Source: Rhodocyclaceae bacterium
GTDB lineage: Bacteria; Pseudomonadota; Gammaproteobacteria; Burkholderiales; Rhodocyclaceae
Assembly: GCA_028713915.1 (NCBI GenBank)
Contig: JAQTNK010000002.1
Coordinates: 62,001-126,000 of the forward strand
Direction of reading: 5' to 3'
DNA: 64,000 bases
The notes beneath the pieces were generated by a model that saw nothing but the letters and a program-made list of their open reading frames with translations, searched no databases and was not told where the DNA came from. Shown here one piece after another: positions 40,209 through 49,803 of this stretch. The first letter of the stretch is position 1. Every line of letters starts with the position of its first letter. The position numbers were made by a program, and so were the translations under genes.

Positions 40209-41273
40209 ATGACGGCGCTTCGTCTCTATCCGCGTCAGCGTTACGACCACGGCTTGCGGCTGAAAATGCCGCCGCTGCTCTGGCTTGCGCTCATCAATGG
40301 CCTGCATCACCTGATCTGCCTGGTGCCGCCGGCGCACGCGGCCCTGGGACCGGCTGCCCAGCTTCTCGGCGACTGGCGCCTGGCTGCGCCCGACCTGGCG
40401 GCGCTGGCCGTGCTGCTCACCAGCGGCTTTCGCGTGCCGGGCGCGCGACCCTTGGCGCGGCGCTTCTGGCACGCCGGCAGGCATAGCCTGATCGGCGCCT
40501 ACCTGTTCGGCGTGGCGCTGTTCCTCCATTTCGATCGCGCCGTCTTCGCGCAGCCGGACGGCGCCTATTTTGTTTATGCGGTTGGCATCGTCCTGGTCGA
40601 CCTGGCCGTCGTCGCCTATCTGCTGCGCTCGCAGCTGGTGCGCGACGTCTTTGCCGACTTCCCCGAGCCGGCCGACGCGCAGCGCTGCCGCATCGCGCCC
40701 GGCGTCGTCGAGCTGCGCCGGCGCCGGGCGCAAGAACTGCTCGTTCGCCATCCGGCCGCGGCCGCTGTCAGCGACGTCGAAGCGCGGCTGCGCGAGCGCC
40801 TGGCGGCCAATCCCGAGGACGCGCCGGCATGGCACGACCTCGGGCTGGTCGCTCTGCAAGCGGAACGGCTCGAGCAGGCCTGCGATTTCGTGCGCCAGGC
40901 GACCCTCGTCGATGGCGCCAACGCCGTCTATTTGCGCAATCTCGGCGAACTGTGCCGGCGCCAGGGAAATGTGGCGGAGGCGCTCCGCGCGGGGCTGGCG
41001 GCGACGCGCATGGCGCCCGCCGCGGCCGACGCCCACTACAATCTCGCCCTCGCCTGGGCGCAGGCCGGCCGGCTGCAGCAGGCCGCCGCCAGCTATCGCG
41101 CGGCCATCGAGCGCAACCCGCGCCACGCCGATGCGTGGAACAACCTCGGCGTGCTCTACCGCCATCTCGGCGACGACAACGCCGCGCGCCAGGCCTTCGC
41201 GCAGGCGCTGCAGATCGCGCCGCAGATGGCCGCGGCGGCGGCCAACTTGTCTGCTGCCGCGAACGCCCGCTGA
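40209..41273 (+). CDS. Membrane protein with C-terminal TPR domain
   Basis: Protein of 354 aa. The N-terminal half (about 1-150) has four hydrophobic helices and begins PRQRYDHGLRLKMPPLLWLA, which resembles DUF2919 inner-membrane proteins (tentative). The C-terminal half (about 180-354) has four TPR units such as AVYLRNLGELCRRQGNVAEA and ADAWNNLGVLYRHLGDDNAA. These TPRs closely resemble those of the 2068-aa protein two genes downstream, suggesting both act on one complex or pathway. It could anchor a glycosylation or export complex at the inner membrane. The next gene starts five bases after its stop. Confidence 0.8.
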   Translation: MTALRLYPRQRYDHGLRLKMPPLLWLALINGLHHLICLVPPAHAALGPAAQLLGDWRLAAPDLAALAVLLTSGFRVPGARPLARRFWHAGRHSLIGAYLFGVALFLHFDRAVFAQPDGAYFVYAVGIVLVDLAVVAYLLRSQLVRDVFADFPEPADAQRCRIAPGVVELRRRRAQELLVRHPAAAAVSDVEARLRERLAANPEDAPAWHDLGLVALQAERLEQACDFVRQATLVDGANAVYLRNLGELCRRQGNVAEALRAGLAATRMAPAAADAHYNLALAWAQAGRLQQAAASYRAAIERNPRHADAWNNLGVLYRHLGDDNAARQAFAQALQIAPQMAAAAANLSAAANAR

Positions 41274-41278
41274 CGGCC

Positions 41279-42106
41279 ATGCACTGCATCTACATCAACC
41301 TCGACAGGCAGACCGAGCGGCGCGCTTTTGTCGAGGAGAATTTCGATGTTCGCGCCGATCCGGACTGGACGCTGCACCGCTTCGACGCCGTCGATGCCGG
41401 CCGCCTGCCCCAGCGCTGCGCGGCGGGTGCGCTGCGTCCTTCCGAGAAAGCGGCCTTTGCCAGCCACTTCGGCGCCGTCGAGAAGTCGCTCGACTATCCC
41501 GGCGCGACGCTGATCCTCGAAGACGACGTCTGGTTCGGTCCGCGCGCGGCGGAAATGCTCAACGCGGCGCGCGCGGAACTGGCCGGCAAGGACTGGGACT
41601 TGCTGTTCACCGACGTCTGCGTCGTCGCGCCGCCGGCCATGCTCGATCTTTTCCTGATGCGCCGGGCGTGGGAACAGCATCGCCAGGCGACGCTGCTGAA
41701 CCTCCAGCGCATGCCCTTCGCCGGCGCCACGGCCTACCTCGTGAACGCCGGCGCCAAGCAAAAGCTGCTGGCGATGCTCAAGGAACATGAGCGCCTCGAC
41801 GTGCCCTACGATCTCGTGCTGCGCAACCTGATTCAGCAAGGCCGGCTGTCGGCGTTCGTCGTCTTCCCGTTCGCGACCTCGCTGTCGGCGCACGCCGAAG
41901 CGTCGCAAATCCAGCTTCAGGACACCGCGATTACGGACGCCTGCTGGAACGCGTTTCGACGCCTCGTCTGCGCCGACGCCGACAGCGACGAGCTGGCCGT
42001 TTCCCAATGGCAGGCGGCGTTCGGCGAACGCTATCGCGATCCGAGGGTGGAGGCGCTCTGCGACATCCTGGGCCTGTGCCTCTCACCAAAGCTGCCGGCA
42101 AAATGA
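41279..42106 (+). CDS. Glycosyltransferase family 25 protein
   Basis: Cytoplasmic sugar transferase of 275 aa, like LPS beta-galactosyltransferases and LOS biosynthesis proteins (GT25). It opens with the family start CIYINLDRQTERRAFVEENF, has SEKAAFASHFGAVEKSL and the acidic metal/donor motif LILEDDVWF, then FAGATAYLVNAGAKQKLL. It should add a hexose to an acceptor glycan or lipid-linked sugar. It begins five bases after the TPR gene and ends 32 bases before the large fusion gene, so these genes form one operon. Confidence 0.88.
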   Translation: MHCIYINLDRQTERRAFVEENFDVRADPDWTLHRFDAVDAGRLPQRCAAGALRPSEKAAFASHFGAVEKSLDYPGATLILEDDVWFGPRAAEMLNAARAELAGKDWDLLFTDVCVVAPPAMLDLFLMRRAWEQHRQATLLNLQRMPFAGATAYLVNAGAKQKLLAMLKEHERLDVPYDLVLRNLIQQGRLSAFVVFPFATSLSAHAEASQIQLQDTAITDACWNAFRRLVCADADSDELAVSQWQAAFGERYRDPRVEALCDILGLCLSPKLPAK

Positions 42107-42138
42107 GCGCACGCGTCGCTGCCGAGGCTGGCATCTGA

Positions 42139-45100
42139 ATGCCCGCCTATCTCAAGCCCGAGTACCGGCCCGCCAAGCCGGAAGCCTTCTTCGATCTCGC
42201 TGCGGTCGCGGCGGGCGCGTCGGCCTGGATCGTCGATCCCGGCCTGGCGCACCGGCGCGGCCATCACTACCCGCTGGATCGCCTGTTGCGCAGCGCCCTG
42301 TCACGCCGGCTGAAGCATGTCGCCGTGCTTTGCCACGAGGACTTTGCGGCCGAGGCCGGCTTCGAGCCGTGCTTGCGCCACAGCATTTACGCCTTCACCG
42401 CGCGGGCCGTCGCTGAGCTGGAGGCGAAGCTTGCCGCGCAGGCGCAAGCCTATCGCGAGGATTTGTCGCGCGCGCTCGGCGGCCGGATCACGGCAGACGA
42501 TGCCCTGCTGCTGCCGTCCGCGCACCTGGCGCTGCTGGCGGGCCTCGAGCTTTGGCTGGCGGACCTGCCGGCCGAGCGTCGCCCGCGCACGATCCAACTG
42601 CATTTCCACACGCTGCCGACGCACCAAGTCTTCGGCGAGGCGGCGCAGCAAAGTGCGGCGGCGTACTTCGCGGCATGCGTCCGCAGGCTCGACGATCGCT
42701 ACCCGATGATGCGTTGGAGCGCCGAAAATCCAAAGCTTGCCGCGCTCTATGCGCGCCTTTGCGGCCGGGATTTCCAGGCCGTCCCCTGTCCTCACGAGGT
42801 GCCGCCGCAAGTGCGCAGAACACCGCGCCACGACGGCCGCCTGCGTTTCCTGTTCATCGGCGAAACGCGCCCCGAAAAGGGCTTTCCGATGATCATGGCA
42901 GCGCTGCCGTCCATCCTCGCGCAGACGGAACATTGCGACTTCAGCTTCGTCGTGCCTGTATCATCCGCGGCAGTGCAAGAATTCCTGCTGCACCAGCCGG
43001 CGGGGCGGGTGTCCGTCCGGATGCAGCATGGCTTGCCCGACGCCGACTACTTCGCCGAGATCGCGCAGGCCGACGTCGTGCTCTGCGCCTACGATCCCGA
43101 GCCGTACCGATACATGAGTTCGGGCGTCGTCGTCGATGCGGCGCTGTTGGCGGTGCCGATCGTCGTCACGCGCGGCATGGCGGTCGTCGATGGCATCGCC
43201 GATTTCGCCCGGGTCCACGTGCTGGACGCTTGCGAGCCCCATTTGCTGAAGGCGCTGTGCCTTGCGCTGGACCGAAACCATCGCCCGATTCGCGGAGCCC
43301 CCATGACAGAACAAATGCCGGACCACCATCTGCGCCAGGCCGCGGCCCTCGAGGCTGCCGGCCGCATCGACGAGGCCGAGCGCCTGTATCGCGACCTGCT
43401 GGCCGCGCACCCGCAGCACCATGCGGCCTGGCATGCGCTCGGCCTGCTCGCCTTCGGCGCCGGCAAGCTGCCGCTGGCCGCGCAGTGCGTCGAAGCGGCC
43501 ATCGCCATCGACGGCAAGGTGGCGCTCTATCACCGCAACCTCGGCGAGATGTACCGGCGCATGGGCCTGCTGGAAAAATCGACGCTGACGGGCCGGCGCG
43601 CCTGCAAGCTTGCGCCGGCCGATCTCGACGCCCATTACAACCTCGGGCTGGCCTATACGGATGCGAAGGATTACAAGCGCGCCGTCGACTCCTACCGCAA
43701 GGCGCTGAAGCTCGATCCGCGTCATGGCCTGTCGTGGAACAACCTCGGCTCGGCGCTGGAGCGGCAGGGCGACCTGGCCGGCGCCGAGGAAGCCTACGCC
43801 AAGGCGGTCGCGCTCGATCCGTCGCATGCCGAGGCGCAGAACAATCTCGGCGCCATCCACAGCGAGCGTGGCCGGCTCGACGAGGCGCGCGCCGCCTTCG
43901 CGCAAGCCGTCGCCGCGCGCCCCGATTTCGTCGAGGCGCACTACAACCTGTCTTCGCTCAAGACCTACCGGAAAGACGATCCGCACCTGACGGCGCTCGA
44001 AGCGGTGTACCGCGACCGCGACGCGCTTGCCGACCCTGCCCGCATCCGCTATTGCTTCGCCCTGGGCAAGGCCCTCGACGACATCGGCGACTACGACCGC
44101 GCCTTCGCCGCCTACGCTGAAGGCAATCGCCTGCAGCACGCGCTGCTGCCGCTGGACGAAGCGCGCGCCGACGCGCTGGTGGCCGCCATCATCGCTACCT
44201 TCGATGCCGACTTCTTCGCCGCGCGGCGCGACTGGAAGGGCTTCGACGATGGGCGCAAGCCGGTGTTCATCGTCGGCATGCCGCGCTCGGGCACGACGCT
44301 GCTGGAGCAGATCCTGTGCAGCCACGCCTCGGTGTTCGGCGCCGGCGAACTCACCGATCTCAACGCCGTGATCGTCGCCGCCGCGGGCGGCGACGGCAAT
44401 CCGGCCGCCGGCGCAGCGGCGCTCACGGCCGCGCAGATGCGCGACATCGGCGCGCAGTACGTCGAGCGCGTCTGGCGCCATTCGCCGCAGAGCGCCTGCA
44501 TCACCGACAAGATGCCGGCGAACTTCTTCCATCTCGGCATCATTCATTTGGCATTGCCGGGGGCGAAGATCATCCACGCCATGCGCGACCCGATGGACTC
44601 GTGCTTCTCGTGCTTCGCGCGCCTGTTCAACGACACCATGGAGTTCGCCTACGACCAGGGCACGCTCGGGCGCTACTACGCGCGCTACATGAAGCTGATG
44701 GCGCACTGGCAGCGCGTGCTGCCGCCGGGCACCATTCTCGACCTGCCCTACGAGCAGATGGTGGCAGACACCGAAGGCCAGGCGCGCCGCGTGCTGGAAT
44801 TCGCCGGGCTGCCGTGGGATGCGAACTGCCTCGATTTCCACAAGAACACGCGCCTGGTGAAGACGGCGAGCGTGGCGCAGGTGCGACAGCCGATCTACAA
44901 AACCTCGGTGGCGCGCTGGAAGCATTTCGCCCGGCATCTGCGCCCGCTGTGGGAGATCGTGCGCGAGTACCGGCCGGTGGACGACTTTCCCGCCGCGGCG
45001 GCCGCCGCCGAGCCGGCGCGCAGCGCCGAGTCGTGGCATGTGGAGGGCATCGCCCTCTACCGGCAAGACCGCTTCGACGCCGCCCTGGCCTGCTACGAGC

Positions 45101-48100
45101 GCGCCCTGGCGCTGCGGCCGGATTTCCCCGAGGCATGGAACAGCAAGGGCTTCCTGCTCCAGGACCTGGATCGCCTCGAAGAAGCGCGCGACTGCTTCGC
45201 CCAGGCGCTCAAGCTCGCGCCGGAAATGGCGATGGCGCGCCTCAACCTCGGCATGGCGCAATTGAAGCTCGGCGCGTGGGAAGCCGGCTGGGAGAATTAC
45301 GAAGCGCGCTGGACCGGCTCGGCGGAAAGCGGCAAGGGCCTGTTCCGGCGCCCGCCCTGCCCGCTGCCGCAGTGGCACGGCGAAGGCGCCACGGAAAATC
45401 TGCGGCTGCTGGTCATCGCCGAGCAGGGCTTCGGCGACACCTTGCAGTTCGCCCGCTATCTGCCGCTGGCGGCCGGGCGCTTCGCCCGCGTCGGCTTCGT
45501 CTGCACGCCGCCGGTACAGCGGCTGCTGGACCAGGCCTTTGGCGACGACGTGGTGCTGTTCACGAAAATGCCGAGCGACTTCGGCGACTGGGACCGCTAT
45601 TGCCCGCTGCTGTCGCTGCCGCGCGCCTTCGGCACGCGCGGCGACAACATTCCGGCGCACGTGCCCTACCTGAAGGTGCCGAATGCGGCGGCGGCGCATT
45701 GGCGCGGACGGCTGGACCGCGCGGCGCCGGGCCGCTTCCGCGTCGGCATCGCCTGGGCCGGGCGCAAGGCCCATCAGTTCGATGCGCGCCGCAGCCTGCG
45801 CTTCGAGCAGATCGAGCCGCTGCTCAATGACAAACGCATTGCCTGGGTGAGCCTGCAAAAGTGGGCGCCCGAGGACGCGCGCCCGGCCATCCCGGCCGCC
45901 GTCGACTGGCTGGACTGGACGGAGGAGTTGACGGACTTCGCCGACACGGCCGCGCTGGTGGCCAGCCTCGACCTGGTGATTTCCATCGACTCGGCCATGG
46001 TGCATCTGGCGGGCGCGCTGAACCTGCCGGTGTGGCTGCTCAATCGCTACGACGGCGAATGGCGCTGGCTGCGCCGGCGCGAGGACAGTCCCTGGTATCC
46101 GTCGCTGCGGCTTTTCAACCAGCCGGCTTTCGGCGACTGGACCAGCGTGGTTGCGGCCGTCGGCGCCGCGCTGGGCGGGCTGTCGATGGCGTCGGCGCCG
46201 GCGCGCAGCACACCGCCGCGCGCCGCGCCGCCGCTCGCGGCGCCCGCCATGCCGGCCGACGCGCTGACGCCCGACCAGGCGCTGGAACTCGCCGGCCGCC
46301 ATCAGAGCGCCGGCCGCCTGCCGGAGGCCGAGCACCTGCTGCGGCAGATCCTCGCCGTCGATCCCGCGAATGCCCACGCGCTGCACCTGCTCGGCCTGGT
46401 CGCGCATCAGGCGGGGCAGCCGGCGCTGGCCGTCGACCTCGTCGGCCAGGCCGTCGCCGCGCGGCCCGGCGTGGCGTTGTTCCACAGCAACCTGGCCGAG
46501 ATGTGCCGCCAGTTGGGACGCTGCGACGAGGCTGTCGACCACGGCCGCGCCGCCGTGGCGATCGACCCGGCCATGGCCTCGGCCCACAGCAACCTCGGCA
46601 TCGCCCTCTACGACGCGGACGATCTCGACGGCGCCGCGGCCAGCCACCGCGAGGCCTTGGCGCGGCAGCCGGGCATGGTGCAGTCGCTCAACAACCTCGG
46701 CAGCATCGCGCGCCGGCGCAAGGATCCGCAGGCCGCCGCCGACTGGTACCGCCAGGCGCTGGCGGCGCAACCGGACTATCTCGAAGCCCTCAGCAACCTC
46801 GGTGCCGTTCTCGTCGAGGACGACCGCGCCGAGGAAGCCGCGCACTTCCTCGAACGGGCACTGCAACTGCGCGCGGATTACCCCGAAGCGCTGTGCAACC
46901 TGGGCCTGGTGCGCTTCAAGATGGATCGAACGGACGAGGCCGCGGCGCTCCTGCAACGCTCGCTCCAGCTCAAGCCGGGCTACCCGGAAGCCCTGGTCGG
47001 CCTCGCCCGCGTCCGGCACGACCAGGACCAGCTCGAGGCGGCCGAGGCGTTGCTGCGCCAGGCCGTGGCCGCGGCGCCCGGCATGGCCGATGCCTATTGC
47101 CAGCTCGGCACGACGTGCACCGAACTGGGCAAAGCCGAAGAGGCGGAAGCGGCCTATCGCCAGGCGCTGGCCATCGACCCGGCGCTGGCCGACGCGCTGA
47201 ATGGCCTGGGCAACCTGCGCCTCGAGGCCGGCGCCATGGACGAAGCCGAGGCGCTGCTGCGCGAGGCCATCGCCGCCGCGCCCGACAATGTCGGTGCGCG
47301 CTTCCATCTCGTCCAGGCGAAGAAGGTCAAGCCCGGCGACGACAATCTCGCTGCGCTGGAAGCGCTGGCGACCGGCATCGACGCCATGAGCGCCGACAAG
47401 CGCCTCTCGCTGCACTACGCGCTGGGCAAGGCGTACGACGATCTGAAGGACTTCGCGCGCGCCTTCCCGCATTTCCTCGAAGGCGCGCGCATCAAGCGCA
47501 GCAAGCTGCACTACGACGCCGAGGCCGACGCGGCCCGCACGCAGCGCATCGCGGATGTCGTCGATGCGGACTACCTCGCCCGCCTGCAAGGCGGCGGTGC
47601 TGCCTCGGACGTGCCGGTGTTCGTGCTCGGCATGCCGCGCTCCGGCACGACGCTCACCGAGCAGATCATCGCCAGCCATCCCGAAGTCTTCGGCGCCGGC
47701 GAACTTGCCGACCTCATGGCGATCGTGCAGCAGCCGCCCGTCGCCGGCGGGAATTTTCTCGCCTATCCGGAGAATCTCGCGCCGCTCGGCCGCGAACGCC
47801 TCTCGGCATGGGGCGCCGACTACGTCGCGCGCCTGGTGCGCCGCGCGCCGACGGCTCGCCGCATCACCGACAAGATGCCCGCCAACTACCTGGCGCTGGG
47901 GCTGATTCCGCTGATGCTGCCGCAGGCGCGCATCGTTCACGTCAAGCGCAATCCCGTGGATACCTGTCTGTCGTGCTTCACGCGCCTGTTCAACCGCCAC
48001 CAGGACGCCACCTACGACCTCGCCGAACTGGGCCGCCACTACGCCAGCTATGCGCGGCTGATGCAGCACTGGCGCGCCGTGCTGCCGGGACGCTTCCTCG

Positions 48101-48345
48101 AGGTGCAGTACGAGGACATCGTCGCCGACATGGAAGGCCAGGCGCGGCGCCTGATCGACTTCTGCGGCCTGGAATGGGACGACGCCTGCCTCGCCTTCCA
48201 CAAGACGAAGCGCAGCATCCGCACCGCCAGCGTGACGCAGGTGCGCCAGCCGATCTACGCGAGTTCGGTGGAGCGCTGGCGTCATTACGAAGCCTTCCTC
48301 GGCCCGCTGCTCGACGCGCTGGGCGAGTTCGCGCCGCCGCCATGA
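42139..48345 (+). CDS. Giant glycosyltransferase-TPR-sulfotransferase fusion protein
   Basis: Single uninterrupted frame of 2068 aa. Visible modules: GT4-like glycosyltransferase (about 1-388; FLFIGETRPEKGFPMIM, then a MSSGVVVDAALLAVPIV donor-site region); TPR block (389-700); sulfotransferase 1 (about 705-945; PAPS loop FIVGMPRSGTTLLEQIL); short TPR block (960-1070); GT9-like domain (about 1075-1350; EQGFGDTLQFARYL, FRVGIAWAGRKAHQFD, ISIDSAMVHLAGALNLPVW); TPR block (1375-1800); sulfotransferase 2 (about 1826-2064; FVLGMPRSGTTLTEQII). The two TPR-sulfotransferase halves are diverged duplicates. An in-frame ATG at 43303, with GGAG before it, could start a separate shorter product. No signal or membrane segment: cytoplasmic. 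Acceptor unknown; cysC two genes downstream can supply PAPS. Confidence 0.88.
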   Translation: MPAYLKPEYRPAKPEAFFDLAAVAAGASAWIVDPGLAHRRGHHYPLDRLLRSALSRRLKHVAVLCHEDFAAEAGFEPCLRHSIYAFTARAVAELEAKLAAQAQAYREDLSRALGGRITADDALLLPSAHLALLAGLELWLADLPAERRPRTIQLHFHTLPTHQVFGEAAQQSAAAYFAACVRRLDDRYPMMRWSAENPKLAALYARLCGRDFQAVPCPHEVPPQVRRTPRHDGRLRFLFIGETRPEKGFPMIMAALPSILAQTEHCDFSFVVPVSSAAVQEFLLHQPAGRVSVRMQHGLPDADYFAEIAQADVVLCAYDPEPYRYMSSGVVVDAALLAVPIVVTRGMAVVDGIADFARVHVLDACEPHLLKALCLALDRNHRPIRGAPMTEQMPDHHLRQAAALEAAGRIDEAERLYRDLLAAHPQHHAAWHALGLLAFGAGKLPLAAQCVEAAIAIDGKVALYHRNLGEMYRRMGLLEKSTLTGRRACKLAPADLDAHYNLGLAYTDAKDYKRAVDSYRKALKLDPRHGLSWNNLGSALERQGDLAGAEEAYAKAVALDPSHAEAQNNLGAIHSERGRLDEARAAFAQAVAARPDFVEAHYNLSSLKTYRKDDPHLTALEAVYRDRDALADPARIRYCFALGKALDDIGDYDRAFAAYAEGNRLQHALLPLDEARADALVAAIIATFDADFFAARRDWKGFDDGRKPVFIVGMPRSGTTLLEQILCSHASVFGAGELTDLNAVIVAAAGGDGNPAAGAAALTAAQMRDIGAQYVERVWRHSPQSACITDKMPANFFHLGIIHLALPGAKIIHAMRDPMDSCFSCFARLFNDTMEFAYDQGTLGRYYARYMKLMAHWQRVLPPGTILDLPYEQMVADTEGQARRVLEFAGLPWDANCLDFHKNTRLVKTASVAQVRQPIYKTSVARWKHFARHLRPLWEIVREYRPVDDFPAAAAAAEPARSAESWHVEGIALYRQDRFDAALACYERALALRPDFPEAWNSKGFLLQDLDRLEEARDCFAQALKLAPEMAMARLNLGMAQLKLGAWEAGWENYEARWTGSAESGKGLFRRPPCPLPQWHGEGATENLRLLVIAEQGFGDTLQFARYLPLAAGRFARVGFVCTPPVQRLLDQAFGDDVVLFTKMPSDFGDWDRYCPLLSLPRAFGTRGDNIPAHVPYLKVPNAAAAHWRGRLDRAAPGRFRVGIAWAGRKAHQFDARRSLRFEQIEPLLNDKRIAWVSLQKWAPEDARPAIPAAVDWLDWTEELTDFADTAALVASLDLVISIDSAMVHLAGALNLPVWLLNRYDGEWRWLRRREDSPWYPSLRLFNQPAFGDWTSVVAAVGAALGGLSMASAPARSTPPRAAPPLAAPAMPADALTPDQALELAGRHQSAGRLPEAEHLLRQILAVDPANAHALHLLGLVAHQAGQPALAVDLVGQAVAARPGVALFHSNLAEMCRQLGRCDEAVDHGRAAVAIDPAMASAHSNLGIALYDADDLDGAAASHREALARQPGMVQSLNNLGSIARRRKDPQAAADWYRQALAAQPDYLEALSNLGAVLVEDDRAEEAAHFLERALQLRADYPEALCNLGLVRFKMDRTDEAAALLQRSLQLKPGYPEALVGLARVRHDQDQLEAAEALLRQAVAAAPGMADAYCQLGTTCTELGKAEEAEAAYRQALAIDPALADALNGLGNLRLEAGAMDEAEALLREAIAAAPDNVGARFHLVQAKKVKPGDDNLAALEALATGIDAMSADKRLSLHYALGKAYDDLKDFARAFPHFLEGARIKRSKLHYDAEADAARTQRIADVVDADYLARLQGGGAASDVPVFVLGMPRSGTTLTEQIIASHPEVFGAGELADLMAIVQQPPVAGGNFLAYPENLAPLGRERLSAWGADYVARLVRRAPTARRITDKMPANYLALGLIPLMLPQARIVHVKRNPVDTCLSCFTRLFNRHQDATYDLAELGRHYASYARLMQHWRAVLPGRFLEVQYEDIVADMEGQARRLIDFCGLEWDDACLAFHKTKRSIRTASVTQVRQPIYASSVERWRHYEAFLGPLLDALGEFAPPP

Positions 48346-49160
48346 CGCTGCGCCACGCCTTCGCACTGGCTGCCTGCCTGCTGATGCTGGCGGGCTGCAG
48401 CGCGCTGCCGACGCCGCCGCAACGCCGCGCGGCCGCCGACATGCTGGCGGAGCGGCAGGGCTGGCAGGCGACGACGCTGCCGGCCGGCGCTTTCGATCTC
48501 GCGGCCTGGCTGCCCCCGCGCATCGCCCGCGACGACGCCCTGACCGTGTACATCGAAGGCGACGGCCTCGCCTGGCTGGCCGCGGATTTGCCCTCGTTCG
48601 ATCCGACGCCGCTGACGCCGCTGGCGCTGGAGCTTGCGCTGGCCCAGCCGGCGGGCAACGCCGCCTATCTCGCGCGCCCCTGCCAGTACGTGGCGAGCGC
48701 GCGCTGCGCCCAGCGCTACTGGACCAGCGAACGCTTCGCGCCGGAAGTCGTCGCGGCGACGAACGCGGCGGTGGAGGCGCTCAAAGAGCGCTTCGGCGCC
48801 AGGCGCCTGACGCTCGTCGGCTATTCCGGCGGCGCCGCGGTGGCAGCCCTGGTGGCGGCGCGGCGCGACGACGTGGCGCGGCTCGTCACCGTGGCGGGCA
48901 ACCTCGACCACGGCGCGTGGACCGCTCTGCATCGCATCACGCCGCTGACGGGCTCGCTCAATCCGGTCGACGCCAAGGCCGCGCTTGGGCGCATCCCGCA
49001 ATGGCATTTCGTCGGCACGCGCGACCGCACCGTGCCGCCTGCCCTGGTGCAGGCGTTCGCGGCCGACATGCCGGCGGCCCGCGTGATCGTCCTCGACGGC
49101 TTTGAGCACAAGTGCTGCTGGGCGGAAAACTGGAGCAAACTTTGGAAAGAAATTCGGTGA
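48342..49160 (+). CDS. Lipoprotein alpha/beta-hydrolase
   Basis: Predicted lipoprotein of 272 aa. The lipobox is [11 protein letters not shown] (Cys about residue 19). The mature part is an alpha/beta-hydrolase: oxyanion/strand region [10 protein letters not shown], nucleophile elbow GYSGGAA, acidic residue in GTRDRTVPP and a terminal His in GFEHKCCW. Its start overlaps the stop of the 2068-aa gene (ATGA), so it is translationally coupled to it. It might deacylate or otherwise process an envelope substrate or glycan; the substrate is unknown. Confidence 0.83.
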   Translation: MTLRHAFALAACLLMLAGCSALPTPPQRRAAADMLAERQGWQATTLPAGAFDLAAWLPPRIARDDALTVYIEGDGLAWLAADLPSFDPTPLTPLALELALAQPAGNAAYLARPCQYVASARCAQRYWTSERFAPEVVAATNAAVEALKERFGARRLTLVGYSGGAAVAALVAARRDDVARLVTVAGNLDHGAWTALHRITPLTGSLNPVDAKAALGRIPQWHFVGTRDRTVPPALVQAFAADMPAARVIVLDGFEHKCCWAENWSKLWKEIR

Positions 49161-49164
49161 CGCC

Positions 49165-49803
49165 ATGAATCGGGAAGCGCAATCCAACAACGTCGTCTGG
49201 CACCATGCCACCGTCACGCCGCAGCGGCGCGAGCAGCTCAACGGCCATCGCGCGGTGGTGGTCTGGTTTACCGGTCTTTCCGGCGCCGGCAAGTCGACGC
49301 TGGCCCACGCGGTGGAGGAAGCCTTGCACGTGCAGGGCCGCCGCACTTTCGTCTTCGACGGCGACAACGTGCGCCACGGCCTCTGCGCCGACCTCGGCTT
49401 TTCGCCCGCCGACCGGCGCGAGAACCTGCGCCGCATCGGCGAGATGGCGCGGCTTTTCGTCGATGCCGGCGTCATCGCGCTGACGGCGTTCATCTCGCCG
49501 ATGCGCGCCGACCGCGAACGGGTGCGGCAGATCGTCGGCCCGGCGCGCTTCGTCGAGGTCTTCGTCTCCTGCCCGCTGGAAGTCTGCGAGCAGCGCGACG
49601 TCAAAGGCATGTACCGCCGCGCCCGCGCCGGCGAGATTCCGGAATTCACCGGCGTCTCGGCGCCCTACGAGGCGCCCGAGGCGCCCGCGCTGGTCGTCGA
49701 CACCAGCACGATGTCGCTGGCGCAGAGCGTGGACCTCGTGCTGGAACTGCTGCATGCCGCGCACCTGCCGGTGCCGGACGAAACGCCGCCTACAGCCGCC
49801 TGA
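49165..49803 (+). CDS. cysC: Adenylylsulfate (APS) kinase
   Basis: Makes 3'-phosphoadenosine-5'-phosphosulfate (PAPS) from APS and ATP; 212 aa, complete. Walker [10 protein letters not shown] (residues 37-45), the substrate motif [17 protein letters not shown], and [16 protein letters not shown] with the CysC Ser. It is the last gene of the rightward run, four bases after the hydrolase gene. No cysD, cysN or cysH is near, unlike assimilatory clusters, so its place behind two sulfotransferase domains suggests it supplies their PAPS donor. Its 3' end overlaps the convergent rfaE2 gene by 14 bp. Confidence 0.95.
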   Translation: MNREAQSNNVVWHHATVTPQRREQLNGHRAVVVWFTGLSGAGKSTLAHAVEEALHVQGRRTFVFDGDNVRHGLCADLGFSPADRRENLRRIGEMARLFVDAGVIALTAFISPMRADRERVRQIVGPARFVEVFVSCPLEVCEQRDVKGMYRRARAGEIPEFTGVSAPYEAPEAPALVVDTSTMSLAQSVDLVLELLHAAHLPVPDETPPTAA

